Assembly: GCF_900450765.1 (NCBI RefSeq)
Contig: NZ_UGGU01000003.1
Coordinates: forward strand, 1,564,854 to 1,628,853
From: Fusobacterium necrogenes
GTDB lineage: Bacteria; Fusobacteriota; Fusobacteriia; Fusobacteriales; Fusobacteriaceae
DNA: 64,000 bases
Direction of reading: 5' to 3'
Part shown: positions 28,154 through 40,494 of the stretch, piece by piece
How the letters are laid out: every line of letters begins with the position of its first letter
How positions within the stretch are numbered: position 1 is the first letter of the stretch
The notes under the pieces: model-generated
Seen by the model: the letters and a program-made list of their open reading frames with translations, nothing else
What the model was told of the DNA's origin: nothing
Database searches by the model: none
Program-made: the position numbers and the translations under genes

Positions 28154-29557
28154 CTATACTGAAATATCTCTTTTTCCATTCTCAATATCTTTTAAAAATC
28201 CTTTTATTTTATTTTTAAAATTTTCATTTGGCATCTTTTCAATGGCCTCTAATATTGCTGTATCTCCAAGTTTTCTTAAATCTTCATTAGCATAATCTAG
28301 TAAAAACTCTTTTAATGTCATAAGGGCATTAGCTTCACACATTACATTTATTTTCCCACTCTTAGCTATCTCCATAAATCTATCTCCAGTTCTTCCTGAA
28401 CGATAACAAGCTGTACAATAACTTGGAATATATCCACTATTTATTAAACTTGCTAACATCTCCATTGGAGAACGATGATCTCCTACTTCAAATTGAGCAG
28501 TATTTTCATTTGCTTCAGAATATCCTCCTACACCTGTACAAGAACCTGTACTTACTTGAGATATCCCCAATTCAATTACTTCATCTCTAAATCCTGCTTC
28601 CTCCCTTGTAGATAAAATCATTCCTGTATATGGTACAGCAAGTCTTAATACAGCTACTAATCTCTTAAACTCTTCATCATTTACTAAATATGGATATTGA
28701 GCTAAAGTCACATTACTAGCCTCTCTTAATCTTGGAACTGATATTGTATGAGGCCCTACACCAGTAACTCTTTCTAACTCATTAGCATAAAGTATCATAG
28801 CTACTGTTTCATATTTATGTTCGTATAATCCATATAATACTCCTATACCGACATCATCTATTCCAGCTTCTCTAGCTCTGAACATAGCTGTTGTATGGTA
28901 GTAGTAATCTTTTTTAGGTCCAGATAAATGTAATTTTTCATAAGTAGGTTTGTGGAAAGACTCTTGGAAAAGAGTATAAGTTCCTATCTCAGCTTCTTTT
29001 AATTTTTTATAATTTTCAACAGTTGTAGCTGCTATATTGATATTTATTCTTCTTATATTTCCATTTTCAAATTTTATAGAGTATATATCCTTAATACATT
29101 GTAAAATATAATCTAAAGAACAATTGACTGGATCCTCCCCAGCTTCTAAAACTATTCTCTTATGTCCTAATTTTTCAAGAGCTTTAACTTCATTTATTAA
29201 CTCTTCTCTCGTTAATTTTTTTCTATTCAAATCTTCATTACAATGTTGATATCCACAATAAACACAATTATTTACACAATAGTTACTTACATAAAGTGGA
29301 GCAAACATAACTATTCTTTTTCCATAAATTTTTTCTTTTACTTGTTTAGCTACCTTAAACATCTTAGCTAATAGCTCTTTATCTTCAACATTTAGAAGAA
29401 TAGCTGCCTCTTCTGCAGTTATTCCTTCCGCTAGAGCTGCCTTTTGAATTATTTTTTCTACTTCATTTCTATTTTTTGCTTTTTCTTTGGCAAAACCTAA
29501 TATAGAATAAATTTTATCTGCATCTAAAAAATCAATATCATATTTCTCTTCTTTCAT
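28154..29557 (-). CDS. hydG: [FeFe]-hydrogenase maturase HydG (radical SAM tyrosine lyase)
   Basis: 467 residues, the normal length. The SAM cluster motif CX3CX2C is Cys94, Cys98 and Cys101 (NYCVNNCVYCGY). The second cluster near the C-terminus is marked by CTACYRSGRTGDRFM and a later MCEANALMT, which separates HydG from ThiH. It cleaves tyrosine to give CO and cyanide ligands for the H-cluster. hydE, hydF and the hydrogenase are not in this window. An extended -10 (TGATATAAT, 29612-29604) lies upstream, and the terminator at 28013 follows. Confidence 0.95.
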   Translation of the reverse strand: MKEEKYDIDFLDADKIYSILGFAKEKAKNRNEVEKIIQKAALAEGITAEEAAILLNVEDKELLAKMFKVAKQVKEKIYGKRIVMFAPLYVSNYCVNNCVYCGYQHCNEDLNRKKLTREELINEVKALEKLGHKRIVLEAGEDPVNCSLDYILQCIKDIYSIKFENGNIRRININIAATTVENYKKLKEAEIGTYTLFQESFHKPTYEKLHLSGPKKDYYYHTTAMFRAREAGIDDVGIGVLYGLYEHKYETVAMILYANELERVTGVGPHTISVPRLREASNVTLAQYPYLVNDEEFKRLVAVLRLAVPYTGMILSTREEAGFRDEVIELGISQVSTGSCTGVGGYSEANENTAQFEVGDHRSPMEMLASLINSGYIPSYCTACYRSGRTGDRFMEIAKSGKINVMCEANALMTLKEFLLDYANEDLRKLGDTAILEAIEKMPNENFKNKIKGFLKDIENGKRDISV

Positions 29558-29603
29558 TCCTCATCCTCCAATCAAAATTGACTTTTAAAGTAAATTAATT
29601 CTT

Positions 29604-29612
29604 ATTATATCA
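29604..29612 (-). promoter_or_regulatory. Extended -10 promoter of hydG
   Basis: Minus-strand TGATATAAT, about 50 bases before the hydG start; -35 region is weak. Confidence 0.5.
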
Positions 29613-29648
29613 TAATCTGAATAAAAAAGGTCATATTTTTTATTTTTT

Positions 29649-31151
29649 TTATCTATTTCTGAAGGATACAGCTTCCATAAGATGTTCTTTCTCAATATTT
29701 TCACTTCCTGCTAAGTCAGCAATTGTCCTTGCTACTTTTAAAATTTTATCATATCCCCTAGCTGAAATTTCCATTACTTGAATTACTCTTTTAAAATATT
29801 CCATATTCTCTTTTGATAACTTACAATATTTTTGAATTTGTTTTTGAGAGATAGTACCATTATATGCTCCCTCTCCATATCTTTTTCTCTGAATCTCTCT
29901 AGCTTTTAAAACTCTCTCTTTAATCTCTTTTGAACTCTCTCCAGACTTATAGGTCATAAGTTCTTCCTCTGTAAGTCTTCTCATCTCTACGTGCAAATCT
30001 ATTCTATCCATAATTGGTCCTGAGATTTTCTTCATATATTTATTTATCTCTGTTTGAGTACAGTTACACTTTCCATTGTCATCTAATAAAAATCCACAAG
30101 GACACGGGTTACTAGCTCCAATAAAAATGAAGTCTGTTTTAAATTCAACCCTATATTGAGCTCTTGAAATTGAAACTATTCCATCTTCTAAAGGTTGCCT
30201 CAAACTCTCTAGTACACTTCTTGAAAATTCAGCTAACTCATCTAAAAAAAGAACTCCCCCAGAAGCTAAACTTACCTCTCCCGGTATTACCTTTTTTCCT
30301 CCTCCTACTATAGCTACTGGAGTACTTGTATGATGTGGTGCTCTAAATGGAGGAATATCTATTATTGGTCTCTCTTCTGAAAGTTCACCTGCAATACTAT
30401 ATATCTTAGTACTATCTACTATTTCTTTTTCATTCAATGATGGTAATATAGTTGTTATTCTCTTGCATAACATTGTTTTTCCAGAGCCTGGACTTCCTAT
30501 CATAATTAAATTATGTTTACCTGCTGCTGCAATCTCTAAAGCTCTTTTCGCCATCGTCTGTCCTTTTACATCAGAAAAATCTAATTCTGGTCCTTCAATA
30601 GAAGGTATTATTTTCCTTTGTACATCTTTTACTATATTTTTAGATATAAACTCAGCCACATCTTGTAAATTTTTCACAGGTATTACCTCTACTCCTTTTA
30701 TCAAAGTAGCTTCTTGATAATTTTCTACTGGAAGTACTACCCCTTTATACCCTTTTTCTTTTGCAAAGATTACACTATTAAGCGCTCCTCTAACTCTTTT
30801 AATATCCCCGTTCAATGACAATTCTCCTAAAAATAGATAATGTTCTAATATATTATATCGATCTTTTAAAAAACCCATGGCCATCATTATACCAACAGCA
30901 ATAGGTAAATCAAAATGCGCTCCCTCTTTTTTTACACCAGCCGGAGATAAATTTATTATTATCTTTTTAGGTTCTAACTTAAAATTACTATTTTTTAAAG
31001 CAGTTCTTATTCTGTCTTTACTTTCTGAAATGGCTGTATCTCCCAAACCTATTATAGAAAAATTAGGAAGTCCATTACTTATATCTACTTCTACCTCTAC
31101 AAGAAATGATTCTATACCTATATAACTAGAACTCAAAACTTTTTTATTCAT
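29649..31151 (-). CDS. comM: YifB/ComM-family Mg-chelatase-like AAA+ ATPase
   Basis: 500 residues, the usual length. An N-terminal Lon-protease-like domain (VDISNGLPNFSIIGLGDTAISESKDRI) is followed by an AAA+ module with Walker A GSPGSGKT, Walker B GGVLFLDELAEF and a C-terminal Mg-chelatase-like domain. A four-cysteine zinc-like cluster, NPCPCGFLLDDNGKCNC, lies between. In transformable bacteria ComM helps branch migration during recombination of taken-up DNA. Here it is a single-gene unit, divergent from the thiD pair. Confidence 0.93.
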   Translation of the reverse strand: MNKKVLSSSYIGIESFLVEVEVDISNGLPNFSIIGLGDTAISESKDRIRTALKNSNFKLEPKKIIINLSPAGVKKEGAHFDLPIAVGIMMAMGFLKDRYNILEHYLFLGELSLNGDIKRVRGALNSVIFAKEKGYKGVVLPVENYQEATLIKGVEVIPVKNLQDVAEFISKNIVKDVQRKIIPSIEGPELDFSDVKGQTMAKRALEIAAAGKHNLIMIGSPGSGKTMLCKRITTILPSLNEKEIVDSTKIYSIAGELSEERPIIDIPPFRAPHHTSTPVAIVGGGKKVIPGEVSLASGGVLFLDELAEFSRSVLESLRQPLEDGIVSISRAQYRVEFKTDFIFIGASNPCPCGFLLDDNGKCNCTQTEINKYMKKISGPIMDRIDLHVEMRRLTEEELMTYKSGESSKEIKERVLKAREIQRKRYGEGAYNGTISQKQIQKYCKLSKENMEYFKRVIQVMEISARGYDKILKVARTIADLAGSENIEKEHLMEAVSFRNR

Positions 31152-31224
31152 ATTACCACTCTCCCCAAAAATATCATCTTAGTACAATTATACCATATTT
31201 AAATATTTATTCTACTCTTAGTAC

Positions 31225-31253
31225 TTGAAAAATACTCATACTTATAATATAAT
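31225..31253 (+). promoter_or_regulatory. Promoter of the unknown gene and thiD
   Basis: TTGAAA (31225-31230), 17 bases, TATAAT (31248-31253). Confidence 0.7.
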
Positions 31254-31287
31254 CAAGATAGTAAATTAATTAAAAGGAGATAAATAT

Positions 31288-31599
31288 ATGTTTTATAGTG
31301 TATTTTTTAAATTAAAAAATGAAAATGAGATTAAGAAAATTTTAAATTTTCTATCTAAAGAAGAAATTTTAGAAAAAATATACTTTCCTTATAAAAATAC
31401 TGGAAAATTTGACTTTAATAATACTACAATAAAAAAGGAAGAGTTGGAATTTTTTCAAATTATAGAAACAGGATTGCACTCTCCTGAAAACTATGATAAT
31501 GTAAAAAGATATATAAAAGAAACTCAACAGCTTGGAGAAAAATTTTTAAATGAAAAATTCCCTAACTACTATGCTAAAGATATTACAGAGGAGTTATAA
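31288..31599 (+). CDS. Uncharacterised 103-residue protein
   Basis: I do not recognise this protein. It is soluble, rich in Lys, Glu, Phe and Asn, without signal peptide, membrane segment, cysteine pair or known motif. It begins MFYSVFFKLKNENEIKKI and ends AKDITEEL. A good ribosome binding site (AAAGGAGAT) and a promoter support expression. Its stop overlaps the thiD start by one base (TAATG), so it is translationally coupled to thiD and may belong to the same process or regulate it; that is inference. Confidence 0.75.
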   Translation: MFYSVFFKLKNENEIKKILNFLSKEEILEKIYFPYKNTGKFDFNNTTIKKEELEFFQIIETGLHSPENYDNVKRYIKETQQLGEKFLNEKFPNYYAKDITEEL

Positions 31600-32402
31600 T
31601 GAAAAATGTTTTAACTATAGCTGGTTCTGATAGTAGTGGTGGAGCTGGAATTCAAGCAGATATTAAAACTATGGGGGCTTTGGGTGTACATGGTATGAGT
31701 GTTATCACAGCTGTTACTGCTCAAAACTCCCTTGGAGTACAAAAATCTTTCCCTCTTACTCCTGAAATTATTGGAGAACAACTAGAGTCTCTTTTCTCTG
31801 ATATAGAGATTGATGGAGTAAAGATAGGTATGGTTTCAGATGTAGAGATAATTAAAATTATTAGAGAAAAACTTTTAAAGTATTCTGCTAAAAATATTGT
31901 AATTGATACTGTTATGGTTTCTAAAAATGGTTATCATCTTCTTAAACCTGAAGCAGTAGAGGAATTAAAATCTCTTATCTCTATTAGTACCCTTGTTACT
32001 CCAAATATTCCAGAAACTGAAATATTAGCTGATATGAAAATAAAAACTCAAGAAGATATAAAAAAAGCTTGTATCAAAATTGCAAAACTTGGAGTAAAAG
32101 CTATCTTAATAAAGGGTGGACACAGTGATGAAAATAGTTGTACTGATACACTATACTTTGAAAATAGTTTTTATCACTACACTACACCTAGACTAGAAAA
32201 TAAAAATACTCATGGAACAGGTTGTACTCTTTCATCTGCTATCACAACTTTTTTAGCTAAAGAAAAAAGTATTCCAATTAGTGTAGAGCTTGGAAAAAAA
32301 TATATTACCAAAGCCATTGAAAACTCTTTTGACTTAGGTCATGGAATAGGGCCATTGGGACATTTTATTGAAATTTATAAGAAATTGAGCATCAAATATT
32401 AA
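31599..32402 (+). CDS. thiD: Hydroxymethylpyrimidine/phosphomethylpyrimidine kinase
   Basis: 267-residue ribokinase-fold enzyme phosphorylating HMP twice for thiamine synthesis or pyrimidine salvage. Motifs: TIAGSDSSGGAGIQADIKTM at the N-terminus, VIDTVMVSKNGY in the middle and NTHGTGCTLSSAI with the anion hole and catalytic aspartate region. No TPP riboswitch or other thi gene is adjacent. Coupled to the unknown upstream gene. Confidence 0.95.
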   Translation: MKNVLTIAGSDSSGGAGIQADIKTMGALGVHGMSVITAVTAQNSLGVQKSFPLTPEIIGEQLESLFSDIEIDGVKIGMVSDVEIIKIIREKLLKYSAKNIVIDTVMVSKNGYHLLKPEAVEELKSLISISTLVTPNIPETEILADMKIKTQEDIKKACIKIAKLGVKAILIKGGHSDENSCTDTLYFENSFYHYTTPRLENKNTHGTGCTLSSAITTFLAKEKSIPISVELGKKYITKAIENSFDLGHGIGPLGHFIEIYKKLSIKY

Positions 32403-32439
32403 AACAAATGAGCAATCCAATAAAAAAATATCAAAAAAT

Positions 32440-32478
32440 GAAAGAGTATATCTGAATATCTCTAGTATTCTTTTTTCT
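32440..32478 (+). terminator. Probable intrinsic terminator after thiD
   Basis: AAAGAGTAT pairs imperfectly (one G-U) with GTATTCTTT, followed by a T tract. Confidence 0.5.
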
Positions 32479-32525
32479 CCTCTTTACAAAAATTATCTAA
32501 AACTACAATTATAAATAATAAATTA

Positions 32526-32555
32526 AAAGCAGCCAAAATTGACTGCTTTTTTATT
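32526..32555 (-). terminator. Intrinsic terminator of the ATP synthase operon
   Basis: On the minus strand AAAAGCAG and CTGCTTTT form a stem with a TCAATTTTGG loop, followed by AATTTA; it overlaps the end of atpC. Confidence 0.75.
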
Positions 32556-32959
32556 TACAATAATTTCTCTGCAACATGTACTTTCATTAACGCTTTATGT
32601 AGATTTTTTTGAGTTAGAAGAATATCCTTATCTTCTTGAAGTTTATCAAGTTTTGCTTTAAGTTCTTCTACCTCTCTTTTAGCTCTCTCTACATCAAGCT
32701 GATCAGCTGGTATAGCTTCACTAGCTATAATAGTTACCACATTGTTAGAAATTTCTAATAATCCTTCTGAAACAAAGTATTTATCTTCTTTTCCATCAAG
32801 TCTTATTTTCATTTCTCCTGTACTAAGCCCAGCTATAAATGGAGAGTGATTAGGAAGTATTCCCATATCTCCTTCTGTTGTTCTTACAAGAACAAACTCA
32901 GCTTCTTGCTCAAGAACTTTCTCCTCATAAGTTACAACTTTTATTTTAAATGTAGCCAT
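32555..32959 (-). CDS. atpC: ATP synthase F1 subunit epsilon
   Basis: 134 residues: N-terminal beta-sandwich (LVRTTEGDMGILPNHSPFIAGLSTGEMKI region) and C-terminal helical pair. It couples rotation to the c ring and can inhibit ATP hydrolysis. Last gene of the ATP synthase operon, 2 bases after atpD, followed by a terminator. Confidence 0.96.
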   Translation of the reverse strand: MATFKIKVVTYEEKVLEQEAEFVLVRTTEGDMGILPNHSPFIAGLSTGEMKIRLDGKEDKYFVSEGLLEISNNVVTIIASEAIPADQLDVERAKREVEELKAKLDKLQEDKDILLTQKNLHKALMKVHVAEKLL

Positions 32960-32961
32960 AA

Positions 32962-34377
<1,416 letters not shown>

Positions 34378-34380
34378 TCA

Positions 34381-35232
34381 TTAATTTAAAGCTGCTGCTC
34401 CACCAACAATCTCTGTGATTTCTTGAGTGATTGCAGCTTGTCTTTCTCTATTGTACTTCAAGTTAAGCATTGTCATCATCTCTTCTGCATTTTCAGTTGC
34501 ATTCTTCATAGAGTTCTTTCTAGCTGAATGCTCACTTGCAGCATTATTTAATAGAGCTTGATAAATCTCAACATTTAAATATTTTGGAAGAAGAGCAGAT
34601 AAAATTGTTTCTGCATCTGGTTCAAAAATATATGAAGTATTTTCTTTAGCCTCTACTCTTTCTATTGGAATAAGTCTTTTAACTGTTAAATCACTTCTAA
34701 GAGCTGATACGAATTTATTATAAATTACATATACTTCATCAAAGATGTTTTCATAGTAGTAATCTACAATATTTTCACTGATCTCTTGAGCTTTTTTACC
34801 CATAGTTTCAGGAACAAGTTGTACATAACTTGCTTTTAAATCATAATTTCTCTTAGTACAGTAATCTCTTGCTTTCTTTCCGATAGCAATTACTGAAACC
34901 TCTTTTCCACTATTAGCTTTTCTAATCTTTTCTAACTCTTTTAGTGTTGCATGGTTAAAACTTCCACAAAGTCCTGTATCAGAAGTCATAACTATAACAC
35001 CAATCTTTTTAACTTCATCTCTTCCATCAAAAAGAGGGTGTCTTTCACTTTTTATTCCAGCTGCTATATTTGAAAGTATAGTTTGAATACTCTCAGCAAA
35101 TGGTCTAGATTTTACAACTAGAGCTGAAAATCTTTTAAATTTTGTAGTGGAAACTATTTCCATGGCTTTAGTAATTTGGTGAGTAGACTGAACACTTTTT
35201 ATTCTATTTTTTATCTCTTTAGCTCCAGCCAT
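34381..35232 (-). CDS. atpG: ATP synthase F1 subunit gamma
   Basis: 283 residues. The central shaft: N-terminal [20 protein letters not shown] and C-terminal [20 protein letters not shown] helices form the coiled coil inside the F1 head, with a Rossmann-like middle domain ([13 protein letters not shown]). 14 bases after atpA. Confidence 0.97.
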   Translation of the reverse strand: MAGAKEIKNRIKSVQSTHQITKAMEIVSTTKFKRFSALVVKSRPFAESIQTILSNIAAGIKSERHPLFDGRDEVKKIGVIVMTSDTGLCGSFNHATLKELEKIRKANSGKEVSVIAIGKKARDYCTKRNYDLKASYVQLVPETMGKKAQEISENIVDYYYENIFDEVYVIYNKFVSALRSDLTVKRLIPIERVEAKENTSYIFEPDAETILSALLPKYLNVEIYQALLNNAASEHSARKNSMKNATENAEEMMTMLNLKYNRERQAAITQEITEIVGGAAALN

Positions 35233-35246
35233 TCTCCCACCTCTTC

Positions 35247-36749
35247 CTAGTTAAAATTCTTTTTAAATGCGTTAATAGCATCTCCTAATTTAGCTTCAAT
35301 CTCTTTATCAAGAGCTTTTTTCTCTCTAATTTCATCAAGAATATTAGTTGTATTTTTTAATTCAGTTATTAATTCTGCTTCAAATCTTCTTACTTTATCT
35401 AATTCAACAGAATCTAAGTATCCATTGATTAATGCAAAGAATGATACTACTTGCTCTTCAACAGCATATGGTTTATATTGAGATTGCTTTAATACTTCCA
35501 TGATTCTGTGTCCTCTTTCTAGTTGAGCTTTTGTAGCTTTATCTAGGTCAGAACCAAATTGAGCAAATGTTAATAACTCATTGTATTGTGCTAATTCAAG
35601 TTTTACTTTAGCAGCAACTTGTTTCATAGCTTTTATTTGAGCAGACCCTCCAACCCTTGAAACTGAGATCCCTGCGTTGATAGCTGGTCTGAATCCAGAG
35701 TTAAATAATTGAGAATCTAGGAATATTTGTCCATCTGTAATTGAAATTACGTTTGTTGGAATATATGCAGATACATCTCCAGCTTGTGTTTCAATTATTG
35801 GTAGAGCTGTTATTGAACCTCCACCTAATTTATCAGATAGTTTTGCTGCTCTTTCAAGTAATCTTGAGTGTAAGTAGAATACGTCTCCTGGATAAGCTTC
35901 CCTTCCAGGTGGTCTCTTAAGTAATAGTGACATCTCTCTATAAGCCACTGCATGTTTTGAAAGGTCGTCATATATTATTAATACATGTTCACCTTTATCC
36001 ATGAAGTACTCTCCCATAGCTACTCCTGAGTATGGTGCCATATATTGTAATGGTGCAGCTTCTGATGCTGTAGCAGCAACGATAGTAGTGTACTCCATAG
36101 CTCCTGCATCTTCAAGCTTCTTATAAATTTGTGCTACAGTTGATCTTTTTTGTCCAATAGCAACATAGATACATTTTACCCCTGTTCCTTTTTGGTTGAT
36201 AATAGCATCAATAGCTATAGCAGTCTTTCCTGTTTGTCTATCTCCAATAATCAATTCTCTTTGTCCTCTTCCAATAGGTACCATTCCATCTATAGATTTA
36301 ATACCTGTTTGTAGCGGTTCAGATACAGGTTTTCTAGAGATAATTCCTGATGCTTTTCTCTCTATCTCCATATATTTTTCAGGTTTAATCTCACCTTTTC
36401 CATCAATTGGTTCTCCAAGGGCATTAACTACTCTTCCTAACATAGCTTCCCCTGCTGGAACTGAAACAACTCTTCCAGTAGCTTTAACTTCATCTCCTTC
36501 TTTAATTAGAGAGAAGTCTCCTAGAATAACGGCTCCAACGTTATCCTCTTCTAGGTTTAGTGCCATTCCCATTACTCCATGTGGGAACTCAAGAAGCTCT
36601 CCAGACATTGCACTGCTAAGTCCATAGATTCTTGCAATACCGTCTCCTACTTCTAATACTGAACCTGAAGTTTTTATATCAAGACTTTTTTTATAGTTCT
36701 CAATCTCATTTTTGATTATGCTGCTAATCTCTTCTGGTCTAATGTTCAA
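35247..36749 (-). CDS. atpA: ATP synthase F1 subunit alpha
   Basis: 500 residues. Non-catalytic nucleotide subunit with Walker [37 protein letters not shown] region (conserved) and the arginine finger area GSAQIKAM preceded by VSRVGGS. 27 bases after atpH. Confidence 0.98.
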   Translation of the reverse strand: MNIRPEEISSIIKNEIENYKKSLDIKTSGSVLEVGDGIARIYGLSSAMSGELLEFPHGVMGMALNLEEDNVGAVILGDFSLIKEGDEVKATGRVVSVPAGEAMLGRVVNALGEPIDGKGEIKPEKYMEIERKASGIISRKPVSEPLQTGIKSIDGMVPIGRGQRELIIGDRQTGKTAIAIDAIINQKGTGVKCIYVAIGQKRSTVAQIYKKLEDAGAMEYTTIVAATASEAAPLQYMAPYSGVAMGEYFMDKGEHVLIIYDDLSKHAVAYREMSLLLKRPPGREAYPGDVFYLHSRLLERAAKLSDKLGGGSITALPIIETQAGDVSAYIPTNVISITDGQIFLDSQLFNSGFRPAINAGISVSRVGGSAQIKAMKQVAAKVKLELAQYNELLTFAQFGSDLDKATKAQLERGHRIMEVLKQSQYKPYAVEEQVVSFFALINGYLDSVELDKVRRFEAELITELKNTTNILDEIREKKALDKEIEAKLGDAINAFKKNFN

Positions 36750-36776
36750 CTGATTTACACCTCCTGTTACAAATCA

Positions 36777-37301
36777 TTATCTTTTCTTTATATTTTCTAG
36801 CTCTTTACGTATAGAACCATCTATTACAGTATCACCTATTCTAATGATACCTCCTCCTAAGATGCTCTTATCAACCTTTACAGCCAGTTTGACTTTTTTA
36901 CCAGTTTTCTTTTCTAAGTTTGCTATCAACTTAGTTTTTTGAGCTTCACTAGGTTCAACAGCAAAAGTAGTCTCTACATCTACTATCTGATTTTTTTCAT
37001 AATAAATTTTAAGATACTCAGCTGTTATATTTCTTATGTTTTCCATTCTTTTTTTATCTAAGATATAGAAAATTATATTTTCTATTGTCTCGTCAGAATT
37101 TTTAAACATCTCTTTTAAAACTCTTTTTTTCTCATCTAATTCAATTAGTGGATGAGTGATAAAAGTTTTAAATTCATTATCATTTTTATAAAGCTCCATC
37201 ATTTGATTTAAAGCTTCATATATCTCTTTTACTTTATCACTAGAAACTGCGATTTCATAGATAGCCTCTGCATATCTTCTTCCTACTTGGTTAGCTATCA
37301 T
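36777..37301 (-). CDS. atpH: ATP synthase F1 subunit delta
   Basis: 174 residues, OSCP/delta family: RRYAEAIYEIA at the N-terminus and KVDKSILGGGIIRIGDTVIDGSIR near the C-terminus. It joins the F1 head to the peripheral stalk. Start overlaps the atpF stop by four bases (ATGA). Confidence 0.96.
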   Translation of the reverse strand: MIANQVGRRYAEAIYEIAVSSDKVKEIYEALNQMMELYKNDNEFKTFITHPLIELDEKKRVLKEMFKNSDETIENIIFYILDKKRMENIRNITAEYLKIYYEKNQIVDVETTFAVEPSEAQKTKLIANLEKKTGKKVKLAVKVDKSILGGGIIRIGDTVIDGSIRKELENIKKR

Positions 37302-37804
37302 TTTTCTTCCCCTACCCCTTCTATAAACTCATCTATTAAGGTAGACTCGATTTTTGGATTTATTCTCTCTTCAATAAGTTTTTCAGCTAATTTAACTGCA
37401 AGAACTTTAACTTCCTCTTGTAATATCTCCTTAGCATCTGTTTTCATTTTAAGAGCTTCCATTTCTGCAGTTTTTATGATTTTTTCTCTTTGAGTTTTAG
37501 CCTCATTTAAGATACTTTCTCTTCTCTCATCTGCTTTTTTCTCAGCAGTTTTAAGAATTTCATTAGCTTCAATTTTAGCTTTTCTTAAAATTTCTTCAGA
37601 TTCTTTTTGAAGTTTTATAGCTGCTTTTTTATTTTCATCAGCTTCTCTTAAATCGCTAGTTATCTTTTCTTTTCTACTGTCTAACATTTTACCTAAAGGT
37701 TTTTTGAAATACTTGTTAAACACAAATACAAGTATAAAAAAGTTTATTATCTGCCAGAACATATTAATATCTACTGATACTACTGGCATTATAGTTGTCG
37801 CCAA
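37298..37804 (-). CDS. atpF: ATP synthase F0 subunit b
   Basis: 168 residues: one N-terminal membrane helix (INMFWQIINFFILVFVFN) followed by a long charged coiled coil that forms the peripheral stalk. A single b gene is present, so the stalk should be a homodimer. AAAGGAGG precedes the ATG. Confidence 0.96.
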   Translation of the reverse strand: MATTIMPVVSVDINMFWQIINFFILVFVFNKYFKKPLGKMLDSRKEKITSDLREADENKKAAIKLQKESEEILRKAKIEANEILKTAEKKADERRESILNEAKTQREKIIKTAEMEALKMKTDAKEILQEEVKVLAVKLAEKLIEERINPKIESTLIDEFIEGVGEEK

Positions 37805-37860
37805 ATTTTCTACCTCCTTTCCAGATGATAATCAGTTATTTTTTGTGACTGATTATAGGA

Positions 37861-39031
<1,171 letters not shown>

Positions 39032-39062
39032 TGACTATTTAACCTCCTTTCTTATCTTAATA

Positions 39063-39440
39063 TTACTTTAGGTTTTTATCCCTGACTTTAATAATTTTAT
39101 CAGAAAGAGCCATAAGCAAAATATTTACTTTTACACTTAAAAGCCCTAGTCCCGAACATATTATCATTGACAGCCCAAAAAATTTTGCCATCACTCCCAA
39201 GTAGACACCATATAGAGCATATCTTTGGATATATCCTAAGATACCTCTTTTATATGATCCCTGTTGCGTTACTACTATTTTTTTTACATCTAAACATAAT
39301 AAATAAAGTCCTAAAATGGATATTAGTGCTCCTGAAAACATACCAAAATAAATTTCTCTACTTCCAATAACTATTCCATAAATAAATATTATCAGAGCAG
39401 TTATTCCAGTCCTTTTAAATAAACTTTTTACTTTCTCCAC
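39063..39440 (-). CDS. atpI: ATP synthase subunit I (AtpI-like)
   Basis: 125 residues with four hydrophobic segments, in the position of AtpI, which in Na+-ATPases assists assembly of the c ring. Sequence is poorly conserved, so identity rests on topology and operon place. Translation starts at GTG 39440, six bases after AAGGTG. Confidence 0.8.
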   Translation of the reverse strand: MEKVKSLFKRTGITALIIFIYGIVIGSREIYFGMFSGALISILGLYLLCLDVKKIVVTQQGSYKRGILGYIQRYALYGVYLGVMAKFFGLSMIICSGLGLLSVKVNILLMALSDKIIKVRDKNLK

Positions 39441-39449
39441 TTAATCACC

Positions 39450-39668
39450 TTATTTTTTCATTATTGCTACATAGGCATTATAAAATCCACTTATAATCCC
39501 TACCATAACAAATATTATAAACAATATCGTACTTTTAAATAAATACTTCTCTATCAATTTATAGATAGCAATATATAAGAGTATATTTCCTACTATCAAA
39601 AAACCTAAATAACTCAATAAAGACAATGCATGTATTATATCTTTTGTAATCCATCTATCAAATTTCAT
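39450..39668 (-). CDS. atpZ: AtpZ-like membrane protein at the head of the ATP synthase operon
   Basis: 72 residues from ATG 39668, two membrane helices, resembling the F0F1-ATPase gene1/AtpZ family, which with AtpI forms a cation channel or chaperone. A longer frame to 39725 would lie inside the promoter and is rejected. No clear ribosome binding site is visible before either start, and the leader is only about 20 bases. First gene of the ten-gene operon; ends 9 bases before atpI. Confidence 0.72.
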   Translation of the reverse strand: MKFDRWITKDIIHALSLLSYLGFLIVGNILLYIAIYKLIEKYLFKSTILFIIFVMVGIISGFYNAYVAIMKK

Positions 39669-39696
39669 AATTTTACCATACACTTTACTATATATA

Positions 39697-39725
39697 ATTC
39701 TATAATATAAAATAAAAATAGTCAA
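39697..39725 (-). promoter_or_regulatory. Promoter of the ATP synthase operon
   Basis: TTGACT (39725-39720), 17 bases, TAGAAT (39702-39697) on the minus strand; predicted start around 39690. Confidence 0.65.
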
Positions 39726-39772
39726 ATTTATTCTTTTTTATTTTTTGTTTATTATTTTATTATAAATATTAT

Positions 39773-40480
39773 TTATTTTTTCAATAAGTAAATAGTTCTT
39801 CTTCCAGCAATTTTATCATTTATAACTTTTTTAACTATTTTAAATCCTATTACTTCACTACTTTTTTCTATCTCGATGTCTGTAAAAATCTTTTTAGAAT
39901 ATGTTTCTGTAAATTTATCCCAACTTCCACGAGAATTTTTTAAAAAATATGTAGCATCTATATAATCTACTCCTTCCTCTATCTCATGTTCCCAAATACA
40001 AGTTATATCTTTTCTATTGTCTACAAAAAGTCCTCCAGGAAACATCATATCCATAAACTCTCTATCCACTACATCAAAAATATAGATTCCTCCATTATTT
40101 AAAGAGTTAACCACACTCTCTAAGTGACTCTCTAATTCCTCTACTGAAACCATATGATTTACAGTATCAAATAGTGACACCATAATATCATATTTATACC
40201 CAGTATCAAATTCAACCATATCTCCTAAAAAAAGTCTAACTTCTCTATGTTTTAATTTTCTTTGAGCTATTTTTAACATCTCTTCTGACAAATCCATACC
40301 ATCACATTGATAGTTCTTTGTCATTCTTAGAAGTAATTCTCCTGTTCCACATCCTATATCTAAAAGAGTTTTTCCATTAGGTTGTCCCTCTTTTATTAAC
40401 TCTTCTACCTGTTTTTCCCAAGATCCATAGTCAGAAAATTCCATAAATTTATCATATAATTTTGAGAAAACTTTATACAT
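39773..40480 (-). CDS. Class I SAM-dependent methyltransferase
   Basis: 235 residues. Motif I LLDIGCGTGELLLRM binds SAM; CDGMDLSEEML and FDTVNHM follow in the usual order. Acceptor is unknown. The gene begins 14 bases after glmM and closes the lepB-glmM cluster, but nothing in the sequence ties it to peptidoglycan. Confidence 0.88.
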   Translation of the reverse strand: MYKVFSKLYDKFMEFSDYGSWEKQVEELIKEGQPNGKTLLDIGCGTGELLLRMTKNYQCDGMDLSEEMLKIAQRKLKHREVRLFLGDMVEFDTGYKYDIMVSLFDTVNHMVSVEELESHLESVVNSLNNGGIYIFDVVDREFMDMMFPGGLFVDNRKDITCIWEHEIEEGVDYIDATYFLKNSRGSWDKFTETYSKKIFTDIEIEKSSEVIGFKIVKKVINDKIAGRRTIYLLKK

Positions 40481-40494
40481 CTATCTCACCTTAA

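Noticed and set aside
31599-32402. TPP riboswitch control of thiD
   Set aside because: The 5' region contains a plain promoter and the unknown gene, with no THI-box motif.
39669-39725. Longer start of AtpZ
   Set aside because: It overlaps the operon promoter, so the mRNA would lack it.
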